Shown piece by piece: positions 9,704 to 18,860 of a stretch of DNA of 64,000 nt. The stretch is from Bacteroidota bacterium (GTDB lineage: Bacteria > Bacteroidota > Bacteroidia > Bacteroidales > F082): the NCBI GenBank assembly GCA_020444415.1, contig JAHLLA010000001.1, forward strand, positions 372,001-436,000. Direction: 5' to 3'. Under the pieces are notes generated by a model. That model saw nothing but the letters and a program-made list of their open reading frames with translations, ran no database searches and was not told the origin of the DNA. The position numbers and the translations under genes were made by a program. Each line of letters starts with the position of its first letter. Position 1 is the first letter of the stretch.

Positions 9704-9740
9704 ACGCCTCTTTTAATTTTATCGAAAGAGGCTTTTTCTT
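9704..9740 (+). terminator. Rho-independent terminator, plus strand
   Basis: GCCTCTTT (9704-9711) pairs with AAAGAGGC (9723-9730) and is followed by TTTTTCTTTT (9731-9740). The T-run is on the plus strand, so it does not serve the minus-strand GH97 gene well. No intact plus-strand gene precedes it. Confidence 0.8.
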
Positions 9741-9817
9741 TTCCAGGCATACCGGATTATTACAAGTTAGAGCAATTACAATAGATATGAATAGAAAATT
9801 AGAAATGAATGTAATTT

Positions 9818-11902
9818 TCAGTCCATTTTTACAAGGCTTATAGCCAATCCACCGCCTTCGGCTAATACAAAAGTGATTGTTGAATCATTCGTCACCATCC
9901 TATTTTCTAAGTCGTAACTGGTGGGATTATTTTGCCAGTGCGCATCATCGCCATCTCTATAAACAATAGCATCATAAGTTTTTCCTTCTTCCAGAAAGTC
10001 GAAATGGATCGTTATTTCCCGCTTATTTTCATCGGTAATGCTGCCAACAAACCAGTTTCTGCTTTCTTTTTCCTGCCTTGCTATGGTGACAAAATCGCCC
10101 ACTTCACCATTGAGCACCACCGTTTGTTGCCAGTCAACTCCCACATCCCTGATAAATTGAAAAGCAGGATGACCTTTATAATTTTCGGGCAGGTCACAGG
10201 CCATTTGTATAGGACTGTAAATTACCACATACAGAGCCAATTGATGCGCCAGTGTGGTATTCACCTGGTTATTTTCTTTTTGATTCAACTTAATATCGAA
10301 AACACCGGGTGTAAAATCGATCGGTCCAGCCAGCATTCGTGTAAAAGCTACTATTGGCAGGTGTTCGGGTGGATTACCCCCATCTACTGACCAGGCATTG
10401 AATTCTTGTCCACGTAATCCTTCTCTTGAAATGGCATTTGGAAATGTACGCCTGATACCTGTTGCTTTGATAGGCTCATGGGCATTGATGGCTATCTGAT
10501 ATTTTGCAGCCGTTTCAAGAACTTTCCTGTAATGGTTTACCATCCACTGGCCATGGTGGTATTCGCCTTTGGGTATTATTTTACCCACGTAACCTGTTTT
10601 TACCGAGTGGATGCCCAGTTGCTGCATTAAACTATAAGCAGTATCCAGTTGTTGCTCATAAGTTCGTGGCGCTGCCGATGTTTCGTGGTGCATGATCAAT
10701 TCAACGTCATTTGCCTTCGCGTAGCGAACTACTTCTTCAAGGTCATAATCAGGATAGGGTGTGACGAAATCAAAAATGCCTTCCCGGTCGTCGAAGCCGA
10801 CCCAGTGCTCCCAGCCCGTATTCCATCCTTCTACAAGAATGCCCGTAATATTGTTGGCTGCCGCGAAATCGATATATCTTTTCGCGTTTTCGGTTGTTGC
10901 CCCGTGCTTACCACTCGCTACATCCCAACTGGAAACATTCAGGTGCATCTCCCACCAGATGCCAACATATTTTTTGGGTTTAAACCAACTCACATCATCT
11001 AATTTATTGGGTTCATTCAGGTTCAGGATGAGTTTTGAATCAATAAGTTCCGTTGCTTTTTCCGAAATCTGAATGGTACGCCAGGGTGTTTGAAAAGGAA
11101 GTGCCCGCTTCACTTTATATCCCAAACGATCCGAGCCTACGAGATTACTTACCATGCTCAGGTTTTCCGGATCAACTTTGAGTGTCATGCCCGCATAATT
11201 CGTCAGGTTAGCTTCGTGAAAACTCAGATGCAAGCCTTCCTTCGTTCGCATGGTTACCGGTGTATTTACTGCATTTTCAGGAATATATGTTTGCGCCAGG
11301 TTGACATCCTTGCCAGCCTCGATGGCATCAATTTCAGAGAATTTTGTGGTATTGTACAGGTGTTCATAAATATCCCAATCGCCCGGAATCCACCAGCAGG
11401 TATGATCGCCGGTCAGTTTAAATCGGGTATTTTCTTCTAAAATGATCAGGCTGTCTAGGCCATCCTGCTGTGGAAATTCGTATCGAAACCCGATTCCGTT
11501 GTCAAAAACACGGAAATAGATGTTGAATTTACGGCCGGATGTCTCTGATTCCTGCAACCGAACGATCAATTCATTGTAATGATTTTTCACTTTTAATTGC
11601 TCGCCCCAGGGCATTTCCCAGGTTTCGTCTACTGTATTGGTTTCGGAGGATGTAATTTTCAGTCCTTTTTGCAAAGCTGGTTGCCCCTGGAAATCAAATC
11701 CCATGGAAGAGGGTTCAATAACATTAATATCCTTAAATTGAACCATATATTGGGGTGTTCCATCTTTGGAGAGCTGGAATTCCACCTTGATTTCTCCCGA
11801 AGGTGCTTCAATTTTAAGTGCTTTATTTTGTTTTGAACATGCCATTGTAACTGCCAGCGTAATGGCCAAATATAAAATAGTTTTAAAATACTTCATCACC
11901 AT
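9818..11902 (-). CDS. GH97 family alpha-glucosidase-like glycoside hydrolase, lipoprotein
   Basis: This 694-residue protein has a lipoprotein signal (ALAVTMAC-type lipobox after MVMKYFKTILYLAITL). An N-terminal beta-sandwich is followed by a TIM barrel and a C-terminal beta domain, the GH97 architecture of SusB. The calcium-linked catalytic glutamates of the inverting subgroup are present: E407 in MHHETSAAP, E476 in NAHEPIKATG and E500 in LRGQEFNAW. Their spacing of 69 and 24 residues equals that of SusB E439, E508 and E532. It should hydrolyse alpha-linked glucosides at the cell envelope with inversion. No susC/susD pair or other glycan-utilisation genes lie nearby, so it seems to be an orphan. 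Translation may start at the second Met (MKYFK). Confidence 0.93.
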   Translation of the reverse strand: MVMKYFKTILYLAITLAVTMACSKQNKALKIEAPSGEIKVEFQLSKDGTPQYMVQFKDINVIEPSSMGFDFQGQPALQKGLKITSSETNTVDETWEMPWGEQLKVKNHYNELIVRLQESETSGRKFNIYFRVFDNGIGFRYEFPQQDGLDSLIILEENTRFKLTGDHTCWWIPGDWDIYEHLYNTTKFSEIDAIEAGKDVNLAQTYIPENAVNTPVTMRTKEGLHLSFHEANLTNYAGMTLKVDPENLSMVSNLVGSDRLGYKVKRALPFQTPWRTIQISEKATELIDSKLILNLNEPNKLDDVSWFKPKKYVGIWWEMHLNVSSWDVASGKHGATTENAKRYIDFAAANNITGILVEGWNTGWEHWVGFDDREGIFDFVTPYPDYDLEEVVRYAKANDVELIMHHETSAAPRTYEQQLDTAYSLMQQLGIHSVKTGYVGKIIPKGEYHHGQWMVNHYRKVLETAAKYQIAINAHEPIKATGIRRTFPNAISREGLRGQEFNAWSVDGGNPPEHLPIVAFTRMLAGPIDFTPGVFDIKLNQKENNQVNTTLAHQLALYVVIYSPIQMACDLPENYKGHPAFQFIRDVGVDWQQTVVLNGEVGDFVTIARQEKESRNWFVGSITDENKREITIHFDFLEEGKTYDAIVYRDGDDAHWQNNPTSYDLENRMVTNDSTITFVLAEGGGLAISLVKMD

Positions 11903-11989
11903 ATTTTATAGGTGTTTAATTTATTTAACTGAATCTAACCCTGATTTCCAATCAAGGAATTTAGACTCGTCAGTTTTAATTTTCAATTC

Positions 11990-13522
11990 TCATTCAGAAC
12001 TCAATGCCATTGCACACTTGACCCCATCAGCGGCACTTGAAATTATGCCGCCTGTATAGCCACTTCCTTCGCCAATAAAATAGAGGTTGTCGAAACCTTC
12101 ACATTTTCCATTTCGCTCGCGAACCACCTGCACAGGAGAAGAGGTTTTACTTTCCAGTCCCATTAAAATACCATGCTCAAAATCTTTCAGCTTTCTGCTG
12201 AAATCAGCCAAACCTTCTGTGAGTGCTTTTTGTACTTTTCCAGGAATCATATCATACAAAGGTGCTGCTTGCAAGCCCAATGGATAACTTCCCGCTCCCA
12301 GGCTCCTGCTCTCCCTTTTTTTCATGTAATCAATTGCCTTATTCGCCGGAATGATATAGCTGTTTGTGAATGCAAAATAATTCGCTTCCAATTCATCCAT
12401 CCAATCCAGAATTTCGAGAGCGGTACATGTGTGTCCTACCAACAAATCAGGGTGCACACCAGCCACACATCCGGCATTTGAAAATGCACCATCACGCTGG
12501 TAATAACTCATTCCGTTCACCACGCTCTTATGCTCAAATGCAGCAGCTGGCACTACATTTCCGCCCGGACACATGCAAAAGGTATAGACCGGCAATCCTG
12601 ATTTTGTTTTCGTCGACAGGCGGTATTCAGCTGCTTTTACACCCGGCAGGTATTCCGTTCCCCATTGCGCCTGGTTGATAAGCTTTTGCGGATGCTCAAT
12701 CCGGTGACCAATGGCAAAATTTTTAGGCCGGAACGGTACACCTCTTTTGATCAGCATGCGGTAGGTATCGTAAGCCGAATGACCCGTGGCAAAAAAGATA
12801 TAATCGGCTTCCATTTCCCCGGTATTGCAAATGATCTTTTGCACTTTTCTACCTTTAAGCTGGATATCTTCAAGTTGGGTGTCAAATAAAAAGATACCGC
12901 CATTTTCCTGAAACTGCTTCCGCAGGTTTGCAACTACAATTTTCAGGTTATCAGTTCCCACATGCGGATGCGCCATGTATAGAATCTCCTCTGGAGCGCC
13001 TGCTTTCACATATTCTGATAAAATAAAACGCCTTTCGGCAGAAATATGTTTTGACCGCGAGGTGAGCTTGCCATCAGAAAAAGTACCGGCACCACCTTCG
13101 CCAAATGCATAATTATTCCGGGCCGTGAATTTGCCCTCACTTTCCAGTTTCTGGATCGCTTTGCCTCTTTCCGCGACTTCCGAACCTCGCTCAATGATCG
13201 TTACCTGGTAACCGGCCATTTGTAATACATGGGCTGCAAAAAATCCGGCCGGGCCGCTGCCCACCACAATCACTTTTTCGTTTCGTTTTTTATGCGGAAT
13301 ATGAAGCGATTCTGGCACTTTGTAAATTTCACCTTTAATCTGATCCGAAGACACAATTAGGTTTGTCAACCAGTGGATGTGGTTCTTCTTCCGGGCATCA
13401 AGGCTTTTCTTAACGATCTCGAAGCTAAAATCCTTCAAACCCAACTGCTTTCGAATTGCCTGCCGAATCGTATCGTCTGAATAATCAGTTGGCAGCTTGA
13501 CTTGTATGAATTTATAGCCCAT
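11990..13522 (-). CDS. FAD-dependent oxidoreductase, COG2509-type
   Basis: The protein has 510 residues. An N-terminal region of about 90 residues (starting MGYKFIQVKLPTDYSD) precedes an FAD-binding Rossmann motif VIVVGSGPAGFFAAHVLQMA. Further conserved stretches are ERGSEVAERGKAI, NNYAFGEGGAGTFSDGKL and, near the C-terminus, YFIGEGSGYTGGIISSAADG, which closes the flavin site. This matches the uncharacterised FAD-dependent dehydrogenases of COG2509, whose substrate is unknown. The lipoprotein gene ending at 13552 lies 29 bases upstream on the same strand and may share the transcript. Nothing is truncated. Confidence 0.88.
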   Translation of the reverse strand: MGYKFIQVKLPTDYSDDTIRQAIRKQLGLKDFSFEIVKKSLDARKKNHIHWLTNLIVSSDQIKGEIYKVPESLHIPHKKRNEKVIVVGSGPAGFFAAHVLQMAGYQVTIIERGSEVAERGKAIQKLESEGKFTARNNYAFGEGGAGTFSDGKLTSRSKHISAERRFILSEYVKAGAPEEILYMAHPHVGTDNLKIVVANLRKQFQENGGIFLFDTQLEDIQLKGRKVQKIICNTGEMEADYIFFATGHSAYDTYRMLIKRGVPFRPKNFAIGHRIEHPQKLINQAQWGTEYLPGVKAAEYRLSTKTKSGLPVYTFCMCPGGNVVPAAAFEHKSVVNGMSYYQRDGAFSNAGCVAGVHPDLLVGHTCTALEILDWMDELEANYFAFTNSYIIPANKAIDYMKKRESRSLGAGSYPLGLQAAPLYDMIPGKVQKALTEGLADFSRKLKDFEHGILMGLESKTSSPVQVVRERNGKCEGFDNLYFIGEGSGYTGGIISSAADGVKCAMALSSE

Positions 13523-13551
13523 TGGTATTTTTCAGATTTAACTGGTTTGCC

Positions 13552-14136
13552 TTATTTCTTTAGCTGAAATGAGTTCAGAAATGCGTTTACGGAAGTCGTA
13601 TCAATCTGTCTGCCACCAGCGCTTACCATTATAAAACTATCGTCAATTTTATATACCCGGCTTTTTAACATGCCTTCACCATTAAAAACGTTGCATACGG
13701 ATTCCATCCCCGGATAATTGTCAAGTTTGATCTCTTTAAAAGTATAATCGGCCGCTCCCAGTTTATCCGCTGATCCTCTTATGGCAGCTTCAAAAGCCGT
13801 GTTGAGCGCATCAGGATTATTTTCGGTTTGCGTTTTTAGCGCAACTGAAAGCTCATTATGCGCCACATAATACAAGAACGGCCCGTTTTCATCTTTACCC
13901 TGCAATATCCAATTGGTGATAACGGCATCACCGGCCTGCGCAACTGTATTTTGGGTGGTTATAATTTTATAATCGCTTTCCGGGAAATCGATGTCGAATT
14001 CCGGGATTCCTGACAGATCGGGTGTTTTTTCCGTCTTTTCGGTTGTGTTATTTTTTGCTGATGACGACGTTTGCACTTTGTCGTTGGCACATGCTACGGT
14101 CAGCAGCGATAAAAATGCTATCCAAATGATTTTCAT
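13552..14136 (-). CDS. Hypothetical lipoprotein
   Basis: I place the start at ATG 14136 because the signal peptide MKIIWIAFLSLLTVACA begins there and ends in a lipobox (LTVAC). The upstream in-frame ATG at 14178 would add 14 residues ahead of the signal. The mature protein of about 175 residues begins with a Ser/Lys/Thr-rich linker and continues with a compact mixed alpha/beta domain (PEFDIDFPESDYKIITTQN, then YYVAHNELSVALK). Its C-terminus reads like a small stress- or substrate-binding domain, but I recognise no family. It is probably co-transcribed with the FAD oxidoreductase downstream. Confidence 0.75.
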   Translation of the reverse strand: MKIIWIAFLSLLTVACANDKVQTSSSAKNNTTEKTEKTPDLSGIPEFDIDFPESDYKIITTQNTVAQAGDAVITNWILQGKDENGPFLYYVAHNELSVALKTQTENNPDALNTAFEAAIRGSADKLGAADYTFKEIKLDNYPGMESVCNVFNGEGMLKSRVYKIDDSFIMVSAGGRQIDTTSVNAFLNSFQLKK

Positions 14137-14258
14137 GATGTCTTCTTTTCGTGCAAAGTTCTGATTTTTTAAATACATAAAAATGATCTGGTTTTATTTT
14201 AATTCTCTCATTTGCGCATCAATTAAGATATTTTAAGATTCAGACCCTGTTTTAGTTG

Positions 14259-14266
14259 TATCTTTG
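14259..14266 (+). promoter_or_regulatory. Promoter -7 box upstream of the desaturase
   Basis: TATCTTTG matches the Bacteroidota -7 consensus TAnnTTTG exactly. No clear -33 TTG is seen at the expected distance. The start codon of the desaturase lies 79 bases downstream. Confidence 0.5.
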
Positions 14267-14344
14267 TCCACATAAATACTGCCCTGGAGATTTTTTGACC
14301 CTTCATTTCCTACTTAATTCCTCTTAGGCCAAAATAAAAAGCCT

Positions 14345-15472
14345 ATGAGTTCTGTAAATGTCATTGCGGAAATACCCGTCAAAGTTAGAAGCCTAAATAA
14401 AGTCAGCTTTAAAAAAATCACAAACAATGGCTTTCAGAAGGATGTAAAGGAGCGGGTAGACCAGTTTTTTCAAGCCCGTAATATTTCTAAATTTGCCAAT
14501 TCGGAAATGATTGTTAAAACCATATTGATTCTGAGCGGCTGGATGGCCACCTATTTTTTGATCCTCTCGAATTTGATCAGTCCCTGGGGTATGTTGGCAC
14601 TCGCAATTATGCATGGTTTTTTTGCAGCGCTGATCGGGATGAACATTGCGCATGATGCCCTGCATGGTTCTTTCAGTAAAAATGCTACCATTAACAAAAT
14701 ATTTGGTTTGTTATTCAACCTGGTAGGTGCCAATGATTATGTGTGGGGTATCAGTCATAACATCGTGCATCATACCTATACAAATATTCCACATCACGAC
14801 GAGGACATCCACCAGGTACCCATACTGCGAATGGAGCCCACACAGGAATTATGGAAGATTCATCGTTACCAGCATATTTATGCTTTCTTTCTTTACTGCC
14901 TGACCACACTTTCATGGGTTTTCAAAAAGGATTACGTGAAATTTTTCCAGCATCAATTGGGAGGCCATTACCGGAAAACCTTTCCGAAAAAGGAAATTTT
15001 CCGCTTATTCTTTTACAAAGCCCTCTACTATACTTTATATCTGGTCATTCCACTTTTAGTGATCAACCTGCCCTGGTACTGGATCATTTTTGGTTTTGTA
15101 ATGGCACATTTTGTCGAGGGATTTACCCTGGCGATCATTTTCATGCTGGCACATATTATTGAAGATACCGAATATCCGGAGCCCGGAGCCGATGGAAAGA
15201 TCGATATGCCCTGGGCTGAATTACAAATGCATACCACGGCCAATTTTGCTGTTAAAAACCGGGCGGTGAATTATCTTTTCGGGGGACTTAATTTTCAAAT
15301 AGTTCACCATCTTTTCCCAAAAATCAGTCATGTGCATTATCCAAAAATGGCAGAGATTATAAAGCAAACAGCAAAAGATCACCAACTCCCATTTATTGAG
15401 CATAAAACTTTTTTTGGTGCCATTGCTTCACATACCAGGGTATTAAAAAAATTTGGTGTGGCGCAAATATAA
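14345..15472 (+). CDS. Membrane fatty acid desaturase (front-end-like)
   Basis: This 375-residue integral membrane di-iron desaturase introduces double bonds into acyl chains of lipids. The three histidine boxes are visible: HDALH near residue 101, HNIVHHTYTN with HHDED near residue 140, and QIVHH near residue 318. The Q in the last box is typical of front-end (delta-6-like) desaturases, but no cytochrome b5 domain is fused. Pairs of hydrophobic segments lie at about residues 57-105 and 230-275. It is a single gene, convergent with trmO. The start at 14345 fits a -7 box at 14259. The regioselectivity cannot be read from sequence alone. Confidence 0.92.
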   Translation: MSSVNVIAEIPVKVRSLNKVSFKKITNNGFQKDVKERVDQFFQARNISKFANSEMIVKTILILSGWMATYFLILSNLISPWGMLALAIMHGFFAALIGMNIAHDALHGSFSKNATINKIFGLLFNLVGANDYVWGISHNIVHHTYTNIPHHDEDIHQVPILRMEPTQELWKIHRYQHIYAFFLYCLTTLSWVFKKDYVKFFQHQLGGHYRKTFPKKEIFRLFFYKALYYTLYLVIPLLVINLPWYWIIFGFVMAHFVEGFTLAIIFMLAHIIEDTEYPEPGADGKIDMPWAELQMHTTANFAVKNRAVNYLFGGLNFQIVHHLFPKISHVHYPKMAEIIKQTAKDHQLPFIEHKTFFGAIASHTRVLKKFGVAQI

Positions 15473-15564
15473 AGCTTGAGTTGCTCCATTCTGATTGAAA
15501 TGAGTACAATTGGTGAATTAATGGTTCATGCAATATTTGTCAGTGGTAGCAGTTGGGGTATAGT

Positions 15565-16059
15565 TCATTTTATGAACCTCTCGTCTTCCTTTGAAGTTGA
15601 GATTTTGTTTATGCTTTTTTCAAGCCATCCTTTTTTTGTAGCATCCCGAATATCAAATTCCGCAACAAAGGGTTTAATATCTAAAAGTGGCGTTCCATCT
15701 ACGATGTCCAAATCCTTAATATAGAGTATATTTCCTTCAATTCTGATGAGCTGGACTATAGAAATTCCGATTGGATTGGGTCTGTTTGGCGCCCTTGTAG
15801 AAAATACACCTCTAATTTGATCATCCAAAAAAGGCCTCACTTTTAATGAAGGTTCTTTTGACAAATGGAAGTGATATATTAACATGATATGAGAAAATCC
15901 ATCCAGGTCCTTTAAACCTCCGGTGTATTCTTGAAATAATTCAACTGTTCCTTCCATACCTTTTGCAGCTATTGACTGGATAGGTGTTCCTTTTGGTACT
16001 TTAAAAGGTGAATGTATGATACCGATGGGTGCGAATTGTATCTCTTTCATTGATTCCAT
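15565..16059 (-). CDS. trmO: tRNA (adenine(37)-N6)-methyltransferase TrmO
   Basis: The protein has 164 residues and matches the TrmO/YaeB (TsaA-like) family, which methylates N6-threonylcarbamoyladenosine at position 37 of certain tRNAs using S-adenosylmethionine. Characteristic stretches are IGIIHSPFKVPKGTPIQ, GLKDLDGFSHIMLIYHFH and GVFSTRAPNRPNPIGIS, the last being the family signature. It is shorter than E. coli YaeB (about 235 residues) and lacks its C-terminal extension, which is common in this family. Translation may begin at M4 (MKEIQ). It is convergent with the desaturase gene and has no partner. Confidence 0.9.
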   Translation of the reverse strand: MESMKEIQFAPIGIIHSPFKVPKGTPIQSIAAKGMEGTVELFQEYTGGLKDLDGFSHIMLIYHFHLSKEPSLKVRPFLDDQIRGVFSTRAPNRPNPIGISIVQLIRIEGNILYIKDLDIVDGTPLLDIKPFVAEFDIRDATKKGWLEKSINKISTSKEDERFIK

Positions 16060-16257
16060 TAATTTGAATATGCGATTTCTTCTGACCTCCGAGTAACCGC
16101 AATTTACGAAATATTTGAACGATTTGAATGAACTATAGATGATCCCGGGCAGACTTTGTTAAGTTCTTTGTTTAAAACGAGACGATTGATGTGTTTTTTC
16201 AAACTTATTAAAACCAGGAGAATTAGATGCATCAATTAAAATTCCTAAAAACCTCTA

Positions 16258-17484
16258 TCAATACCCCGGGTTTTCAACTTTCCCAATAAATAGCAGCGTG
16301 TTGGTTGTCCTTTCGCGGATAGCGAAAACAAAAGGTTTATTAACTATAAATGGCTCAGGACCAACACTTGTATAATTAATCCCAACTGTTGTAACCGCTG
16401 CTGCTTCAGTCCCTTCTTCGTTTACATCAACAAAGGTGTTTTGCTGTACAAAACTGACATACAAGTTTTCATCAGCAATATTTGACAAATCTGCCAGCGC
16501 AGGATAAAAGGCATCGGTCATGCCCATGGCTTTCAATTGGTCGTTCAACACTTTTTCAAATTCGAATTTAAAGCGTGGCATCGTAACTTCGATTTCATAT
16601 GTGGAAGTATTTTCGTCGAATCCGTTTGTCAGTTGCACCCAGTCGCTTCCGTTAAAGTTCTCCATAAAATTGTCAAGTGTTGCTGCCGGCAAAATCACTA
16701 CCATCGAAAAATTCTGCCTGCCGTAAGGCATCTCAATGGCTGAATAATCAGAGGTTGCGAAATACTTAACATTAATATCGGATGACATTGAACTGGCCTG
16801 TTTACTGGTTCCGTCTCCTAAATAAAAAGTACGGTTGGCGGTCAGGTTTTTATCAAACTGGCATGTCCATGTTCCTTTGAAATAGAGTGCATTCATCAGG
16901 AACATCACAGCATCGGGCGAAATTTCATTAATTACTTTCGGTATTTTACCTTTGGTGTTATCACTGGCCCATCCATTAATGGTTTCAAGCGCCGAAGGGC
17001 TGCTAAAGTCGAGCGCACCTATTTCCGCATCAAATGAAGCATCCATTGCTCCGAGGTAGGCAGGTTTTACCGCAAATCCATTTCTGTACCAAACTGCGTT
17101 TGCCAAAGCGATATTTACCTGCGGGTCAGCGGCAAGCAACTGGCTTACCAGGCTTTTATATGTGGCGTTTATCTCATCCATCGTCAAGCTGCCATAACCA
17201 AGCATATCATGTATCTGTTCATAAGTCTGTGCATTGCATCCGTTCAGCAGCATTGTCAGCGCAATATTGGCGCTGAGCGGCGAAAGCATTAGGTTTGTAT
17301 TTTCTGAAAGGGCAGTTTTCTTGAAAAGGTCAATGCCAAAATTGTTATTCTGCAGAATAACTTCGTTTGCCTTCTCAGGTAACGTAATGGCAGTAGGTTC
17401 TTGCGGAATTTCAGGGTTTTCTTTTTTGCACGATGAAAATCCAAGCAGCATAGCTGCAATAATAAACAGGATAGTTGTTTTCAT
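16258..17484 (-). CDS. Serpin family lipoprotein (protease inhibitor)
   Basis: This 408-residue protein has a lipobox LGFSSC (lipidated Cys at residue 19) followed by a full-length serpin domain. Serpin landmarks are NLMLSPLSANIALTMLLNG, DAVMFLMNALYFKGTW, and near the C-terminus the hinge EEGTEAAAVTT (about 356-366), then NKPFVFAIRE and LLFIGKV. The Ala-rich hinge fits an inhibitory serpin. By alignment to antitrypsin, P1 falls at T372 or Y371, though the loop appears one residue longer. Lipidation suggests a role on the cell surface or in the periplasm, possibly guarding against host, competitor or self-secreted proteases. It is a single gene. The protease target is unknown, and the window's own C25 proteases would not obviously be the target. 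Confidence 0.93.
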   Translation of the reverse strand: MKTTILFIIAAMLLGFSSCKKENPEIPQEPTAITLPEKANEVILQNNNFGIDLFKKTALSENTNLMLSPLSANIALTMLLNGCNAQTYEQIHDMLGYGSLTMDEINATYKSLVSQLLAADPQVNIALANAVWYRNGFAVKPAYLGAMDASFDAEIGALDFSSPSALETINGWASDNTKGKIPKVINEISPDAVMFLMNALYFKGTWTCQFDKNLTANRTFYLGDGTSKQASSMSSDINVKYFATSDYSAIEMPYGRQNFSMVVILPAATLDNFMENFNGSDWVQLTNGFDENTSTYEIEVTMPRFKFEFEKVLNDQLKAMGMTDAFYPALADLSNIADENLYVSFVQQNTFVDVNEEGTEAAAVTTVGINYTSVGPEPFIVNKPFVFAIRERTTNTLLFIGKVENPGY

Positions 17485-17733
17485 AGCGTATTAAGTTGAT
17501 TTTAAATAAGATTGAGAGCAAAGCATTTGAATAGTTTGTCTGTCATTTATTCCAAATTTCGCGCCAAAATAAGCTTTCAATTCAAATTTGCCTTCCAGGC
17601 ACATCAGTGCCCTTGTTACATAAGTTGAAAATTTGCAGTATTGGAAGAAAGATTTTACGAGCCTTTGCAGGTTCCTGAACATCCTAGTTATTGCTATGCT
17701 AAAACGGAGACGAAATGCGGGTCTTCTCCCATA

Positions 17734-18855
17734 TTAACTTCCGTGTCTTTGGAAAAATGCACTCAAAATTTCAGCTAATTTTTCAGGTTCTTCAATCGCA
17801 GGACAGTGACCGGTTTCTTGTATAATATGTAATTCCTTATTTTCAGAAGATAAGCCGGAAAGTGCATTGTAAATTAACTCGGCATGCCCAAGTCCTACCA
17901 CATAATCCTGGTCACCCTGAATAACCACAGTTGGTGTTTTAATCAGGGCTAATTCTTTTTCTATATTAATGTTGTTGTACTCGGCATTGTTTCGAAATGC
18001 CCGGTTAACTATTTCCGCTTTTTCCCCGACCTGCTCATATTCTTCTTCAGAATATTTCATCAATTTCATTAAGGCGGTATCCTGCAAAACGTCTTTAAAT
18101 GAAATAATCTTTGAAGTATCGGCAAAATAAGCATTAAACCCAAGCTTTGGTGGCACTTTATGTTTCATCCAATTTACATCAGTATGAAAGTGTTCAAAAT
18201 TGCTACTTTTAATACGGTTCAGTTCACTAATTATTAATTTGAGCTCATTTCGTTTTGAATCTGAAATATTTGTTTGCAATAATTCATTTGCTCTTTTAAT
18301 TTCATAATCTATTAAAGAATGATTTTGATAGTGGCTATTGGCCTTGCCATCAATACATGCATATGATTTAATTTTTTCCTGATTCGATAACATATACAAA
18401 AACCCATACATTCCTCCCCAGGAACTTCCCATAAGGTTAACCTGTTTTTTGTTGTATCTATTCAGTAAGCTGTCAATCACAATATCTAAATCCTGAATGT
18501 ATTGTTCTACATTAAGCCGGGCTGTATCAGAACACGCCAACGATTTTCCACATCCGCGCTGGTCGAGGTAGGCGACCAGGAATTTGTCTTCCAATCCTGG
18601 CCCCATTAGTTTTATATCGATGCCGGAATATCCGCCGGGTCCGCCGTGTAAATTAATGATTAATGGTTTTTCCGGGTTACCTCTCATCCTAAGGTAGAGC
18701 TGTGATTCGGGTACATGTATCATTAATTCTTCATCAATTATCTTTTTTGTTGTTTTATTCTCACTACATGAAAGTACAATTCCCAGAAGTCCAATAAAAC
18801 TGATAATCAAAATAAACTTCGAACCATTTTTTAGAAAAGCTCTTATTTTTTGCAT
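17734..18855 (-). CDS. Alpha/beta hydrolase, proline-iminopeptidase-like (S33), lipoprotein
   Basis: This 373-residue protein has an N-terminal hydrophobic segment ending in IVLSC (lipidation at C30). S33 hallmarks follow: the oxyanion motif HGGPGGYSG at about residues 70-78, DQRGCGKS, and the nucleophile elbow GSSWGG. The acid is probably in IQGDQDYVVG and the histidine in ETGHCPAIEEPE. These features fit proline iminopeptidase-like enzymes or related hydrolases that release N-terminal residues from short peptides. A cap domain lies between about residues 165 and 290. It ends 6 bases after the next gene upstream in transcription (18861-19964), so the two form an operon. Confidence 0.87.
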   Translation of the reverse strand: MQKIRAFLKNGSKFILIISFIGLLGIVLSCSENKTTKKIIDEELMIHVPESQLYLRMRGNPEKPLIINLHGGPGGYSGIDIKLMGPGLEDKFLVAYLDQRGCGKSLACSDTARLNVEQYIQDLDIVIDSLLNRYNKKQVNLMGSSWGGMYGFLYMLSNQEKIKSYACIDGKANSHYQNHSLIDYEIKRANELLQTNISDSKRNELKLIISELNRIKSSNFEHFHTDVNWMKHKVPPKLGFNAYFADTSKIISFKDVLQDTALMKLMKYSEEEYEQVGEKAEIVNRAFRNNAEYNNINIEKELALIKTPTVVIQGDQDYVVGLGHAELIYNALSGLSSENKELHIIQETGHCPAIEEPEKLAEILSAFFQRHGS

Positions 18856-18860
18856 ACTAT

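Larger units (their letters stand above)
9407..9817. other. Intergenic region with a possible gene relic and a plus-strand terminator
   Basis: This stretch of 411 bases lies between two minus-strand genes. The only structured element is a hairpin with a T-run on the plus strand (9704-9740). It is preceded by short plus-strand reading frames that stop near 9577 and 9677 and may be remains of an older plus-strand gene. A 69-codon minus-strand frame at 9443-9652 has no family features and looks like chance. Confidence 0.5.

Noticed and set aside
9818-11902. Polysaccharide utilisation locus around the GH97 gene
   Set aside because: No susC, susD, regulator or other carbohydrate enzyme lies within the neighbouring genes.
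17491-17682. Minus-strand frame of 63 codons upstream of the serpin gene
   Set aside because: No recognisable domain and it overlaps the probable promoter region of the serpin gene.
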